Assembly: GCF_027924145.1 (NCBI RefSeq)
Contig: NZ_BRVP01000003.1
Coordinates: 1-64,000 of the forward strand
DNA from: Neptunitalea chrysea
GTDB lineage: Bacteria; Bacteroidota; Bacteroidia; Flavobacteriales; Flavobacteriaceae
DNA length: 64,000 nt
Reading direction: 5' to 3'
Shown here: piece by piece, positions 34,401 to 42,274 of the stretch
Layout: each line of letters starts with the position of its first letter
Position numbering within the stretch: position 1 is the first letter of the stretch
Program-made: the position numbers and the translations under genes
The notes under the pieces: model-generated
Told to the model about the DNA's origin: nothing
Seen by the model: only the letters and a program-made list of their open reading frames with translations
Databases searched by the model: none

Positions 34401-34739
34401 ATGAAACATCTTAGATTTTTATTGGTATTCCTTTCTTTCTTTTATGCAGAAACTATGGTTGCACAAAACCTTGATCATGCTAACGAAAAGATTATTGTTT
34501 ATGGTAGTAGCGACTGTCATTATTGCATAGACACTAAAGCATATTTAGAGGATCGTAATATAGCCTATGTTTTTTTTGATATTGATATAAATGAAAAGGC
34601 GCTTAAAGAAATGTTAGGTAAATTAAAGAATGCTGGTATAAGCTTATCAAGTGTAGCGATACCTGTAATAGATAAAGAAGGAGATATATTTATGAATGAT
34701 GGAGATTTTGAAGAATTTCTAGAAAAACTGAATCAATGA
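34401..34739 (+). CDS. Exported glutaredoxin-like protein
   Basis: A 112-residue protein. An N-terminal signal peptide (about 1-22, ending MVAQ) is followed by a glutaredoxin-like fold: VYGSSDCHYC gives the CxxC redox pair, and the cis-proline motif appears as VAIPVID. The C-terminal helix ends at FLEKLNQ. The ATG at 34401 (MKHLRFLL) is preferred to a TTG four codons earlier. It is wedged between the TonB receptor and the sugar permease, overlapping the permease start by 4 bases, so it belongs to the operon. Exported glutaredoxins are unusual in a sugar locus; it may keep a cysteine of the receptor or another envelope protein reduced. Role is inferred. Confidence 0.75.
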   Translation: MKHLRFLLVFLSFFYAETMVAQNLDHANEKIIVYGSSDCHYCIDTKAYLEDRNIAYVFFDIDINEKALKEMLGKLKNAGISLSSVAIPVIDKEGDIFMNDGDFEEFLEKLNQ

Positions 34740-36055
34740 AATTAGGTAAGATAAAGTTAAGCTTTTGGCAAATAGTAAATATGAATGTCGGTTTCTTTGG
34801 CATCCAATATAGTTTTGGGTTACAGCAAAGTGCCGTAAATCCTATTTACGATTTTTTAGGAGCAACTCCAGATCAAATACCAATTTTAAATTTAGCAGGA
34901 CCGGTAACAGGATTTTTAATACAACCAATAGTAGGGGTGTTAAGTGATCGTACCTGGCATCCTAAATTTGGAAGAAGAAAGCCTTATTTTTTTCTGGGAG
35001 CTATTCTATGTAGTCTTTGTTTGTTTATATATCCGTACAGTAGCTCGTTATGGATGGCTGCTGGTTTGTTGTGGATTTTAGATGTTGGAAATAATATGGC
35101 AATGGAACCTTATAGGGCATTTGTAGCAGATAAATTAGTTACTGAGCAGCAGCCTATGGGGTTTCAGATGCAGAGTTTCTTTACCGGATTAGGACAAACG
35201 TTGGCTAATCTATCCATTTTCATTTTTCCTTTAATTTTTATTGGTAAAACAGGATCATTGCCCACATGGGTATATGCCTCCTTTTTTCTAGGAGCAGTAT
35301 GTTCTATTGGTACCATATGGTGGTCTATGAAAACCACAAAAGAAATACCCCCTACCCAAGAAGAACTTACCCTTATGAAACAAAAGCATAAGGGGGGGCT
35401 TCAAACGTTTCTTGAAATATTTGTAGCTATTAAAGAAATGCCTAGAATAATGTGGCAATTAGCATTGGTGTATTTTTTTCAGTGGTATGCGCTTTTTTGT
35501 TATTGGCAAAATTCGTCTAAAAGTATAGCGCTTTCCGTTTGGAATGTAACACCAAAAAGTAATGAAGCTTTATATAGTAAAGCGGTAAGCTGGACAGGGC
35601 TAGTTAACGGATGGTATAATGTGGTAACGTTTTTGGTGGCATTGATTTTAGCCATATATGCAAAGAAATACGGTCCCAAAAATGTACATTTTGTTTGTTT
35701 ACTACTGGCAGGATTTGGTTTTTTAGCATTCCCTCATATATCTGATAAAAATTTGTTGTTTGTTGCGATTACGGGGTTTGGTATTGGTTGGGCAAGCATT
35801 ATGGGAATCCCATATTCTATAGTTTCGGCAGATATACCTAAGTCTCGTCGGGGCGTGTATATGGGTATTATTAACATGATGATTGTAATACCAATGATTA
35901 TTCAAAATCTTTCATTTGGCTTTATATTAAAGAATTTTTTGAATAACGATCCCCGTAATGCTATTACGTTTGGAGGAGTATTTATAATAATTGCAGCATT
36001 TTTAACCTTGCTGATTAAATCTAAGAAAACTGTAAAAATTGAAAATTATGAATAG
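34736..36055 (+). CDS. Sugar permease, MFS (SUT/SLC45-like)
   Basis: A 439-residue inner-membrane transporter with about twelve transmembrane segments. Diagnostic segments are the N-terminal WQIVNMNVGFFGIQYSFGLQ and the cytosolic loop GVLSDRTWHPKFGRRKPYF, a form of the RxGRRxP motif seen in plant sucrose/H+ symporters and the related SLC45 branch, and the repeated SDIPKSRRGVYMG-like half-signature near 362-374 (ADIPKSRRGVYMG). Probably imports sucrose or a related sugar with protons. It overlaps the glutaredoxin-like gene by 4 bases and the following hydrolase by 8, so translation is coupled. Confidence 0.87.
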   Translation: MKLGKIKLSFWQIVNMNVGFFGIQYSFGLQQSAVNPIYDFLGATPDQIPILNLAGPVTGFLIQPIVGVLSDRTWHPKFGRRKPYFFLGAILCSLCLFIYPYSSSLWMAAGLLWILDVGNNMAMEPYRAFVADKLVTEQQPMGFQMQSFFTGLGQTLANLSIFIFPLIFIGKTGSLPTWVYASFFLGAVCSIGTIWWSMKTTKEIPPTQEELTLMKQKHKGGLQTFLEIFVAIKEMPRIMWQLALVYFFQWYALFCYWQNSSKSIALSVWNVTPKSNEALYSKAVSWTGLVNGWYNVVTFLVALILAIYAKKYGPKNVHFVCLLLAGFGFLAFPHISDKNLLFVAITGFGIGWASIMGIPYSIVSADIPKSRRGVYMGIINMMIVIPMIIQNLSFGFILKNFLNNDPRNAITFGGVFIIIAAFLTLLIKSKKTVKIENYE

Positions 36056-37223
36056 TTACGGCAAAGCCATAGATCTCTTAAAACGAGCTTCTTCAGAAAA
36101 TGGTTTTTATGCGAGTATTCAAAATACTGGAAATTACCAACGAGTTTGGTCTAGAGATGGTGTTATTTGTGGTTTAGCAGCCTTGGCTTCCGAAGATGAG
36201 GAGTTGATTAATACCTTCAAGAAGACCTTAGAAACCTTGGCAAAATATCAACATTCAATAGGTACTATTCCATCAAATGTGCTTATTACTAAGTCGTTAA
36301 CAGATGTTAGTTATGGTGGGTTAGCCGGGAGAGTAGATGCTGTAACGTGGTTTGTAATAGGTGTATGTGAATATGCATTTCATAGAAACGACACCGCTTT
36401 CTTTAAAAAATATAAGTCTACCATAGAAAAGTGTTTTCATTTGTTAACTGCCTGGGAGTTTAATAATAAGCATTTGGTGTATACTCCACTATCGGGCAAT
36501 TGGGCCGATGAATATATTACAGATGGATATGTTTTATATGATCAGCTCTTGAGAATTTGGGCTTTAAAGGCCTATAACTATTTTCAAAATAGTTCGGTAA
36601 TTGCATCAAAAATAAAGGCAATAGAAGAACAAATAGAAGCTAATTTTTGTCCAAATTCTAGAAAGCAGAAGTTTCATGATAAGGCTTATCTGCGATTAGA
36701 AAACAAAGACTATTTGCCTTGTTCTTTTTCTCCGAGTGGGTATAAAACTTCTTTTGATGCTTTTGGTAATTCGTTGGCGTTATTATTAAATATTGGAGAT
36801 GAAACCTTCCAAAGTAGGTTGATTAATTACATGAGTGCGTTGCAAGAAGAAACTAAATTAGGACTGATGCCTGCCTTTTGGCCTCCTATTTTTGAAGGAG
36901 AAGAACACTGGGATTTACTAAAAGATAACTGCAAATACGAATTTAGAAATTATCCGTACGAATTTCATAACGGAGGAAGTTGGCCAATGGTTAACGGGTT
37001 CTATGCATTAGCATTAATTAAACACGGACAAAAGGAGAAAGCGTCTAATATGTTAGATGTTATAAATAAGGCGAATGCTAAGGAAGATTATTCTTTTTTT
37101 GAAAATTTCAATACAAAAACAGGAGCTCCTAATGGGGTACCTTATTGTGCATGGAGTGCGGCAGCAGCAATTTTAGTATCCAAGGCACTTACCAATAATT
37201 TTAAAATATCCCCCCTATGTTAA
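36048..37223 (+). CDS. (alpha/alpha)6 glycoside hydrolase, neutral-invertase-like
   Basis: A 391-residue cytosolic hydrolase (no signal peptide). The pattern YQRVWSRDGVICGLA, GTIPSNVL, YGGLAGRVDAVTWFVIG, SGNWADEYITDGYVLYDQ and GEEHWDL, and FHNGGSWPMVNGFYALAL indicates an (alpha/alpha)6-barrel enzyme close to family GH100 neutral/alkaline invertases and the amylo-1,6-glucosidase-like group; Asp in GRVDAVT and Glu/Asp of later motifs are candidate catalytic residues. Given the SUT-like permease before and the fructokinase after it, sucrose hydrolysis to glucose and fructose is likely. ATG at 36048 overlaps the permease stop by 8 bases; a TTG three codons earlier is less likely. Confidence 0.82.
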   Translation: MNSYGKAIDLLKRASSENGFYASIQNTGNYQRVWSRDGVICGLAALASEDEELINTFKKTLETLAKYQHSIGTIPSNVLITKSLTDVSYGGLAGRVDAVTWFVIGVCEYAFHRNDTAFFKKYKSTIEKCFHLLTAWEFNNKHLVYTPLSGNWADEYITDGYVLYDQLLRIWALKAYNYFQNSSVIASKIKAIEEQIEANFCPNSRKQKFHDKAYLRLENKDYLPCSFSPSGYKTSFDAFGNSLALLLNIGDETFQSRLINYMSALQEETKLGLMPAFWPPIFEGEEHWDLLKDNCKYEFRNYPYEFHNGGSWPMVNGFYALALIKHGQKEKASNMLDVINKANAKEDYSFFENFNTKTGAPNGVPYCAWSAAAAILVSKALTNNFKISPLC

Positions 37224-38152
37224 AAACGATAGATATTATATCTGCTGGTGAAATTCTTATAGACTTTATAGGTAATGAATTAAATGTAGGTATAAGTAAC
37301 ATTAAAGATTATCATAAACACCTAGGAGGCTCCCCAACAAACTTGGCTATAAATGGAGCTCGATTAGGATTAAAAACAACCTTAATTGCATCCTGTGGAA
37401 AAGATGGATTTGGAGATTTTATGGTTGAAAAATTAAAGGAAAATAATGTAGATACTAGATTTTTAAAGCAAAAAGAGGAAATGCCTACATCGGTTATTTT
37501 TGTTTCTAAGTCTACTGATACGCCTGAATTTATTGCTTACCGAAACTCAGATTATCAAATAACTCACGATCAGATTTCTGATGAGCTTTTAAATAACGCC
37601 AGAGTTTTTCATACAACATGTTTTGGATTAAGTAAGAACCCAGCGAGAGATACCATTTTAGATGCAGCGGGGAGAGCTGCTAAGAAAGGCTTAACTATTA
37701 GTATCGATTTTAATTTTTCGGATAAAATATGGCCTAATAGAAAAGAAGCCGAAGATGTTTTAAAAAAATACCTTTCTAAAAAGCCATTGGTTAAAATTAG
37801 TGAAGACGACTGTTTTCGATTTTTCGGGGAGGTAAAAAGCGATAATGAAATTCTTGAATACTTCCATTCGGCTGGTGCAGCAACTATATGCTATACAAAA
37901 GGTAAAAACGGTGTAGTTGTTTCTGATACAACTACAGGAATGTATTCTCAAAATGCATTGCACATACCGGAGGTGAAAGATACCACCGGTGCAGGAGATG
38001 CTTTTTGGACAGGATTCTTATACGCTTATTTACATTATAAGAAACTACAAGATTGTGTTGCCTTTGCACAACAAATGGCAGGCATAAAATTACAACGTAT
38101 AGGTGGTTTGCCTATTAATATAGATGCAACAAAAATGTTAGCTGCTCTTTAG
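37217..38152 (+). CDS. PfkB-family sugar kinase, probable fructokinase
   Basis: A 311-residue ribokinase-fold enzyme. The N-terminal substrate motif GGSPTNLAINGARLG, the middle SIDFNFSDKIWPNR and the C-terminal signature DTTGAGDAFWTGF with the catalytic Asp are all present. Among PfkB enzymes, the YRNSDYQI and AGEILIDFIG segments fit fructokinases. With the invertase-like gene upstream, it would phosphorylate fructose released from sucrose. Its ATG overlaps the hydrolase stop by 7 bases, and its own stop overlaps that of the convergent glycosyltransferase by 4. Last gene of the locus. Confidence 0.87.
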   Translation: MLKTIDIISAGEILIDFIGNELNVGISNIKDYHKHLGGSPTNLAINGARLGLKTTLIASCGKDGFGDFMVEKLKENNVDTRFLKQKEEMPTSVIFVSKSTDTPEFIAYRNSDYQITHDQISDELLNNARVFHTTCFGLSKNPARDTILDAAGRAAKKGLTISIDFNFSDKIWPNRKEAEDVLKKYLSKKPLVKISEDDCFRFFGEVKSDNEILEYFHSAGAATICYTKGKNGVVVSDTTTGMYSQNALHIPEVKDTTGAGDAFWTGFLYAYLHYKKLQDCVAFAQQMAGIKLQRIGGLPINIDATKMLAAL

Positions 38153-39207
38153 TCAAAAATAGTAAAGAGATCAGCTAACTGGTTGTTGTTTTCTGGTAAT
38201 ACGGTAAATCCGTTATAAACATCAATACTATCTAACTTTTTAAGTCTGAAGTCTTCTTGTTTACAATATGGAATCATGCCTTTTTTCTTCAAGCGCTTTG
38301 CAAGATATACTTGTTCGTATTGTCCTGGCGTAGGAATAAAGAAGGCTTTTTTCTCTAGTTTAGCCAAATCCATAATAGTTGTATAGCCGCTTCGGCTAAT
38401 AACTATATCACTTTGGTTAAACGCTTCTTCTAATTGTTCCTTAGTCATATAATTGTATATAACTAAGTTGTCATCTTCTTTACGGGTTTGTTCTTTTTCA
38501 ATTTTACCACGAACTATTAGTACTTTGCCTGAGTGTTTTTTTAGTTCTTCTATAAGAAGTTCTTCAAGCATGGTACGTTGAGGTTCTGGTCCTGAAATAA
38601 GCCCCATAATATCATAAGCCTTAGGAATTTTTTTCTTAGCTATTCTGCTTAATGGGCCTATATATTTAATATTCTTTTTATCTTTTTTAAGATGACCTAA
38701 TTTGCCAGAAAGGTTAGGTTTATCTTTAAAATCAGGTACCCAACATTCATCATATCTTTTAATAATATTTTGATGAATTTTAGAACTTAACCAAGTAGTA
38801 TTACCTGTAAGTACATTTAATTGGTGTGTTATGAATACACATGGAATCTTTTTTAATTGAATACCTAAGCGGTTATCAGATATAATACCGTGTATATTTT
38901 TTTCTTCAACCAGTTTTTCAACGGCCTTACGTTCTTTTGTTATAGCGGCTAACATTTTAGGAGAATCCCAAATCATTTTTAATTTGAAGTTCTTACCCTT
39001 TTTTGCATATTCAATATCGTAAGAAGGCAGTTCATATGCTTCCAAATCTGGGAATTCTTTTCTTAAAAGCTCAAGCGCAATACCATCAGAGGCAATAACG
39101 GGCTCATAAAATTCGTCTTGTAATGCATGTATAATAGGGATGCAACGGGTGGAATGCCCTAGGCCCCAATTAAGAGGGGCTACCAAAATGCGCTTTTTTT
39201 CACTCAT
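38149..39207 (-). CDS. GT-B glycosyltransferase (MurG-like)
   Basis: A 352-residue glycosyltransferase with two Rossmann-like domains. The opening ILVAPLNWGLGHSTRCIPII is a glycine-rich loop typical of MurG/UDP-sugar transferases, and the C-terminal part (LIEELKKHSGKVLIVRGKIE, then SDIVISRSGYTTIMDLAKLEKKAFFIPTPGQYEQ) matches the donor-binding region of GT28-type enzymes. No membrane segments. Acceptor and donor are not known. The frame opens 14 codons earlier, but ATG at 39207 (MSEKKRILVAPL) gives the normal start. Convergent with the fructokinase gene and divergent from trmB; single-gene unit. Confidence 0.82.
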   Translation of the reverse strand: MSEKKRILVAPLNWGLGHSTRCIPIIHALQDEFYEPVIASDGIALELLRKEFPDLEAYELPSYDIEYAKKGKNFKLKMIWDSPKMLAAITKERKAVEKLVEEKNIHGIISDNRLGIQLKKIPCVFITHQLNVLTGNTTWLSSKIHQNIIKRYDECWVPDFKDKPNLSGKLGHLKKDKKNIKYIGPLSRIAKKKIPKAYDIMGLISGPEPQRTMLEELLIEELKKHSGKVLIVRGKIEKEQTRKEDDNLVIYNYMTKEQLEEAFNQSDIVISRSGYTTIMDLAKLEKKAFFIPTPGQYEQVYLAKRLKKKGMIPYCKQEDFRLKKLDSIDVYNGFTVLPENNNQLADLFTIFD

Positions 39208-39226
39208 AATAACAAATGTATTAAAT

Positions 39227-39256
39227 TTTGCACTCTTAAACTTTTCCATAATTTTG
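39227..39256 (+). promoter_or_regulatory. Promoter of trmB
   Basis: TTTG (39227-39230), 18 bases, then TAATTTTG (39249-39256), fitting the Bacteroidota consensus. It lies about 21 bases before the TTG start codon of trmB. Confidence 0.65.
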
Positions 39257-39277
39257 CCAAAAAATTAAATAATTGTT

Positions 39278-39952
39278 TTGGGAAGTAAAAACAAGCTAAA
39301 GCGGTTCAGAGAGAACGAGACATTTTCGAATGTAATTCAACCTACAAGAGAGCAAGCGTTGAGTGGTGAATTTGAGTTAAAAGGCAATTGGGGAGCCAAT
39401 TTTTTTAAGAACGACAATCCTATTGTTTTAGAACTTGGATGTGGTAAGGGTGAGTACACCGTAAATTTAGGGAAAATGTATCCTGAAAAGAATTTTATAG
39501 GGATAGACATTAAAGGGGCTCGTTTTTGGAGAGGTGCTAAAACAGCTGTGGAAGATGGAATGGGGAATGTTGGGTTTTTGCGAACACAAATAGAACTTAT
39601 TGAATATTTTTTTGCTGAAAATGAGATAAGTGAAATTTGGATTACCTTCCCAGATCCACAGATTAAGTATAAGAGAACAAAACACCGTATGACTAATAGC
39701 GAGTTTTTACAGCGTTATAAGCGTGTTTTAAATGAGGAAGGGGTAATGCATTTAAAAACAGATAGTGAGTTTATGCATGGATATACTTTAGGGTTGTTAC
39801 ATGGAGAAGGGCATGACGTTTTATATGCCAATCATAATGTTTATAAAAACGAAGGTGCTCCAAAAGAAGTAACAAGTATTCAAACTTTTTACGAAAATCA
39901 GTATCTTGAGCAAAATAAACCTATTACCTATATAAAATTCAAAATAAAATAA
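39278..39952 (+). CDS. trmB: tRNA (guanine-N7-)-methyltransferase
   Basis: A 224-residue SAM-dependent enzyme that methylates G46 of tRNAs (EC 2.1.1.33). Motif I is LELGCGKGEYTVNLG, the acidic strand-2 end is FIGIDIKGARFW, the core catalytic motif is WITFPDPQIKYKRTKHRM, and the C-terminus PITYIKFKIK is typical. The start is TTG (39278), giving MGSKNKLKRF, the N-terminus expected for flavobacterial TrmB; no ATG exists near. A clear promoter lies upstream. Followed by the LysE-type gene 4 bases later, itself also starting with TTG. Secure. Confidence 0.94.
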   Translation: MGSKNKLKRFRENETFSNVIQPTREQALSGEFELKGNWGANFFKNDNPIVLELGCGKGEYTVNLGKMYPEKNFIGIDIKGARFWRGAKTAVEDGMGNVGFLRTQIELIEYFFAENEISEIWITFPDPQIKYKRTKHRMTNSEFLQRYKRVLNEEGVMHLKTDSEFMHGYTLGLLHGEGHDVLYANHNVYKNEGAPKEVTSIQTFYENQYLEQNKPITYIKFKIK

Positions 39953-39956
39953 CGGT

Positions 39957-40589
39957 TTGCATTTAGTTATTCTCTTTTTTGCCACTTATTTTTCTTCTTT
40001 TGGAGCCTCTGTAATTCCGGGGCTTCTTAATATGAATGCAGCCAAGATTAGTGCTGAAAAAGGGAAAAAATTTGCGGTTTATTTTAGTGTTGGGGTATGC
40101 TCTATTATTGCTTTACAGGCATATTTAGCAGTGCATATCTCTAAGTTTCTTTTTAAGAATAAGCATATTATCGTCTATTTAATGGAAACAGCGCTGGTTA
40201 TTTTTGCCATACTAGCGGTGTATTTTTTCTTGCATGCGAAGGCGAAAGCAGGTGCCGAAAAAAAGGTAAAATATATTTCGGTTAGTAGAAGAAACAGCTT
40301 TTTTAAAGGTATGTTACTTGGTGTTTTAAACCTATTAACGTTGCCTTTTTACTGCGGGCTTAATGCCACCTGGAAAGTTAGTGGATGGATTAAGTTTCAA
40401 TGGCAAGACACTTTAATATTTGTGATTTCTGCAGCATTAGGCACTTTTTCCATTTTATATGTTTATATTTTTTATTTCCATAAATTAGAGTTAAAATCTA
40501 AATCGTTTACACGATACTCAGATTATATTATGGGAGTGTTAATGGTTTTACTAATGCTATTTACCCTAATAAAACTTTACTACCATTAA
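39957..40589 (+). CDS. LysE-family membrane transporter
   Basis: A 210-residue membrane protein with six hydrophobic segments and the LysE/RhtB pattern: an N-terminal SFGASVIPGLLNMNAAKISAEKG (the PG-x-NM element) and a middle block LGVLNLLTLPFYCGLN. The family exports amino acids or related small molecules; substrate unknown here. The start is TTG at 39957, 4 bases after the trmB stop; no ATG is available before the first membrane segment. Co-transcribed with trmB and probably with the small gene 12 bases downstream. Confidence 0.82.
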   Translation: MHLVILFFATYFSSFGASVIPGLLNMNAAKISAEKGKKFAVYFSVGVCSIIALQAYLAVHISKFLFKNKHIIVYLMETALVIFAILAVYFFLHAKAKAGAEKKVKYISVSRRNSFFKGMLLGVLNLLTLPFYCGLNATWKVSGWIKFQWQDTLIFVISAALGTFSILYVYIFYFHKLELKSKSFTRYSDYIMGVLMVLLMLFTLIKLYYH

Positions 40590-40601
40590 TTTTTGTAGCC
40601 A

Positions 40602-40934
40602 ATGAGTACAGCGCCTAATTTTTTTGAAAGTGTATATGAGGTAGCTGCTTTAATACCTTATGGACGGGTTACATCTTATGGTGCTATTGCTAGGTACTTA
40701 AGTGCCCCACGTTCTGCCAGAATGGTTGGTTGGGCTATGAACAATTGTAATGGTAGAGAAGACATCCCGGCTCATAGAGTGGTGAACCGTAAGGGGATGT
40801 TAACGGGTAAATTTCATTTTGAAGGTACCAACCTTATGCAACAGCTATTAGAAGCCGAAGGAATTAAGGTAAAAGATAATCAGATAGTAGATTTTGAGAC
40901 ACTTTTTTGGGATCCGTCAAAAGAACTTCTTTAA
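40602..40934 (+). CDS. Alkyltransferase-like DNA-binding protein (no active Cys)
   Basis: A 110-residue protein of the MGMT C-terminal domain family. It keeps the DNA-binding helix region (GRVTSYGAIARYLSAPRSARMVGWAMN with the conserved Tyr and arginine finger area), but the PCHR motif holding the acceptor cysteine is PAHR (residues 56-59). This is the signature of alkyltransferase-like (ATL) proteins, which bind O6-alkylguanine without repairing it and hand it to nucleotide excision repair. The gene follows the LysE-type gene by 12 bases. Family secure; ATL role inferred from the Cys-to-Ala change. Confidence 0.9.
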   Translation: MSTAPNFFESVYEVAALIPYGRVTSYGAIARYLSAPRSARMVGWAMNNCNGREDIPAHRVVNRKGMLTGKFHFEGTNLMQQLLEAEGIKVKDNQIVDFETLFWDPSKELL

Positions 40935-40941
40935 GAAAGCG

Positions 40942-42270
40942 TTATTCTACCAAACAGACTACAAATTTGGTTTTACCTTCTTTGTTTTGATATACCAAAT
41001 ATCCGCCATGGGCTTCTACAATATTTTTAGACAAGGTTAAGCCAATACCAGCACCATCTTTTCTGGTAGTAAAAAAGGGTAAGAATATTTTATCTTCTAT
41101 TTCCTTAGGAATACCTTTTCCACTATCTGTAATAGTTATATAAATTCTATTGTTGGTTTGTTCCGCCTCAATGGTAATATTCCTTTCTGTGGTTTCTTGT
41201 AATGAGTACATGCTATTGGTAAGCAAATTAATAAAAACTTGTTCCATTAGTAACTTATCTAATAATAACCATCTATTAAAATCGATAGCATTTACCAATG
41301 TAATCTTAGATTCTTTTAACAAAGGTTTCATAAACGTTACACAACTATCTATTAGCTCTTGTAGTGATGTTTTTTCTTTTTTAGGAGAGGGTAGCATAGC
41401 TAGTTTTCTGTAGCTTTCTACAAATTGTTGTAAGTGATTGCTACGCTGTAACATGGTAGAAACACTCATTTTCATATCGTGTAAATCTTCATCGGTTAAG
41501 GTGTCTTGGGTAACCATTTCCTGAAGATTTTGTGATAACGATCGTATAGGGGTAATAGAGTTTAAAAGCTCATGAGAAATAACTTTCATTAGATTGCTCC
41601 AGGCTTCTTTTTCCTTTTTATCTATTACTTTTTGAATTGAGTCTAACAACACAACATAATACGTGCCATGCAGGGTCTTTGTGCATGCTGTCTGCATAAT
41701 AAACGTTTGGTTGTCTTCTTTGTTTACCCGTATCTGTAAAGAAGTTTTAACCTCCTTAAAGTTTTGTGCGTTAATTAGGTCTGCAATTGCGGGAGCTTGT
41801 TCCTCAAGGTATTTCCATTTGGTTACTTTCGGAATTTTAAAGTGATTGGAGAAATAGTCGTTCATTAAAAAAATATTTCTTTCTGCTCCTGTGGTTTCTA
41901 GTATTAATATACCCGTTTCAATATTGTTTAGTAGAGATTGGTATACTAATTCTTGCGACTGCTGTTTATGCTGTTCTTTTTTTAGTTTATTATACAGTTT
42001 GAATAAGCTGGTGTAGTTGTGTCCATTTTTATATACCGAAAAATCAGCCGAAAAATCATTTTGTAGAATAGCATCAATAGTACGTTCGTAAAAATTAAAA
42101 GCACTATTAATGTAACTATATATTTCTAATAGCAGCATTAGTAGAATAAAAGTAACAAAGACACCAGAGTAGAAGAAAGCATGTGAAAACAATAACCAGC
42201 AGATAAATACAAATACAACAACAATAACCAGTCTGATGAAAAGTGCCTGATGTAATTTTAGTTTTTCCAT
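40942..42270 (-). CDS. NtrY-like sensor histidine kinase
   Basis: A 442-residue sensor kinase. Two transmembrane helices fill residues 11-52; a HAMP-like linker and a PAS-like domain (about 105-215) follow, then phospho-acceptor His233 in VISHELLNSITPIRSL, N-box VFINLLTNSMYSL, G1 DSGKGI, F-box IFLPFFTTRKDG and G2 GAGIGLTLSKNI. The arrangement is like NtrY-type partners of sigma-54-dependent regulators. It starts 4 bases after the regulator stop on the same strand and converges with the ATL gene. Its signal is likely the membrane stress or substrate dealt with by the divergent efflux operon. Confidence 0.9.
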   Translation of the reverse strand: MEKLKLHQALFIRLVIVVVFVFICWLLFSHAFFYSGVFVTFILLMLLLEIYSYINSAFNFYERTIDAILQNDFSADFSVYKNGHNYTSLFKLYNKLKKEQHKQQSQELVYQSLLNNIETGILILETTGAERNIFLMNDYFSNHFKIPKVTKWKYLEEQAPAIADLINAQNFKEVKTSLQIRVNKEDNQTFIMQTACTKTLHGTYYVVLLDSIQKVIDKKEKEAWSNLMKVISHELLNSITPIRSLSQNLQEMVTQDTLTDEDLHDMKMSVSTMLQRSNHLQQFVESYRKLAMLPSPKKEKTSLQELIDSCVTFMKPLLKESKITLVNAIDFNRWLLLDKLLMEQVFINLLTNSMYSLQETTERNITIEAEQTNNRIYITITDSGKGIPKEIEDKIFLPFFTTRKDGAGIGLTLSKNIVEAHGGYLVYQNKEGKTKFVVCLVE

Positions 42271-42274
42271 GCTG

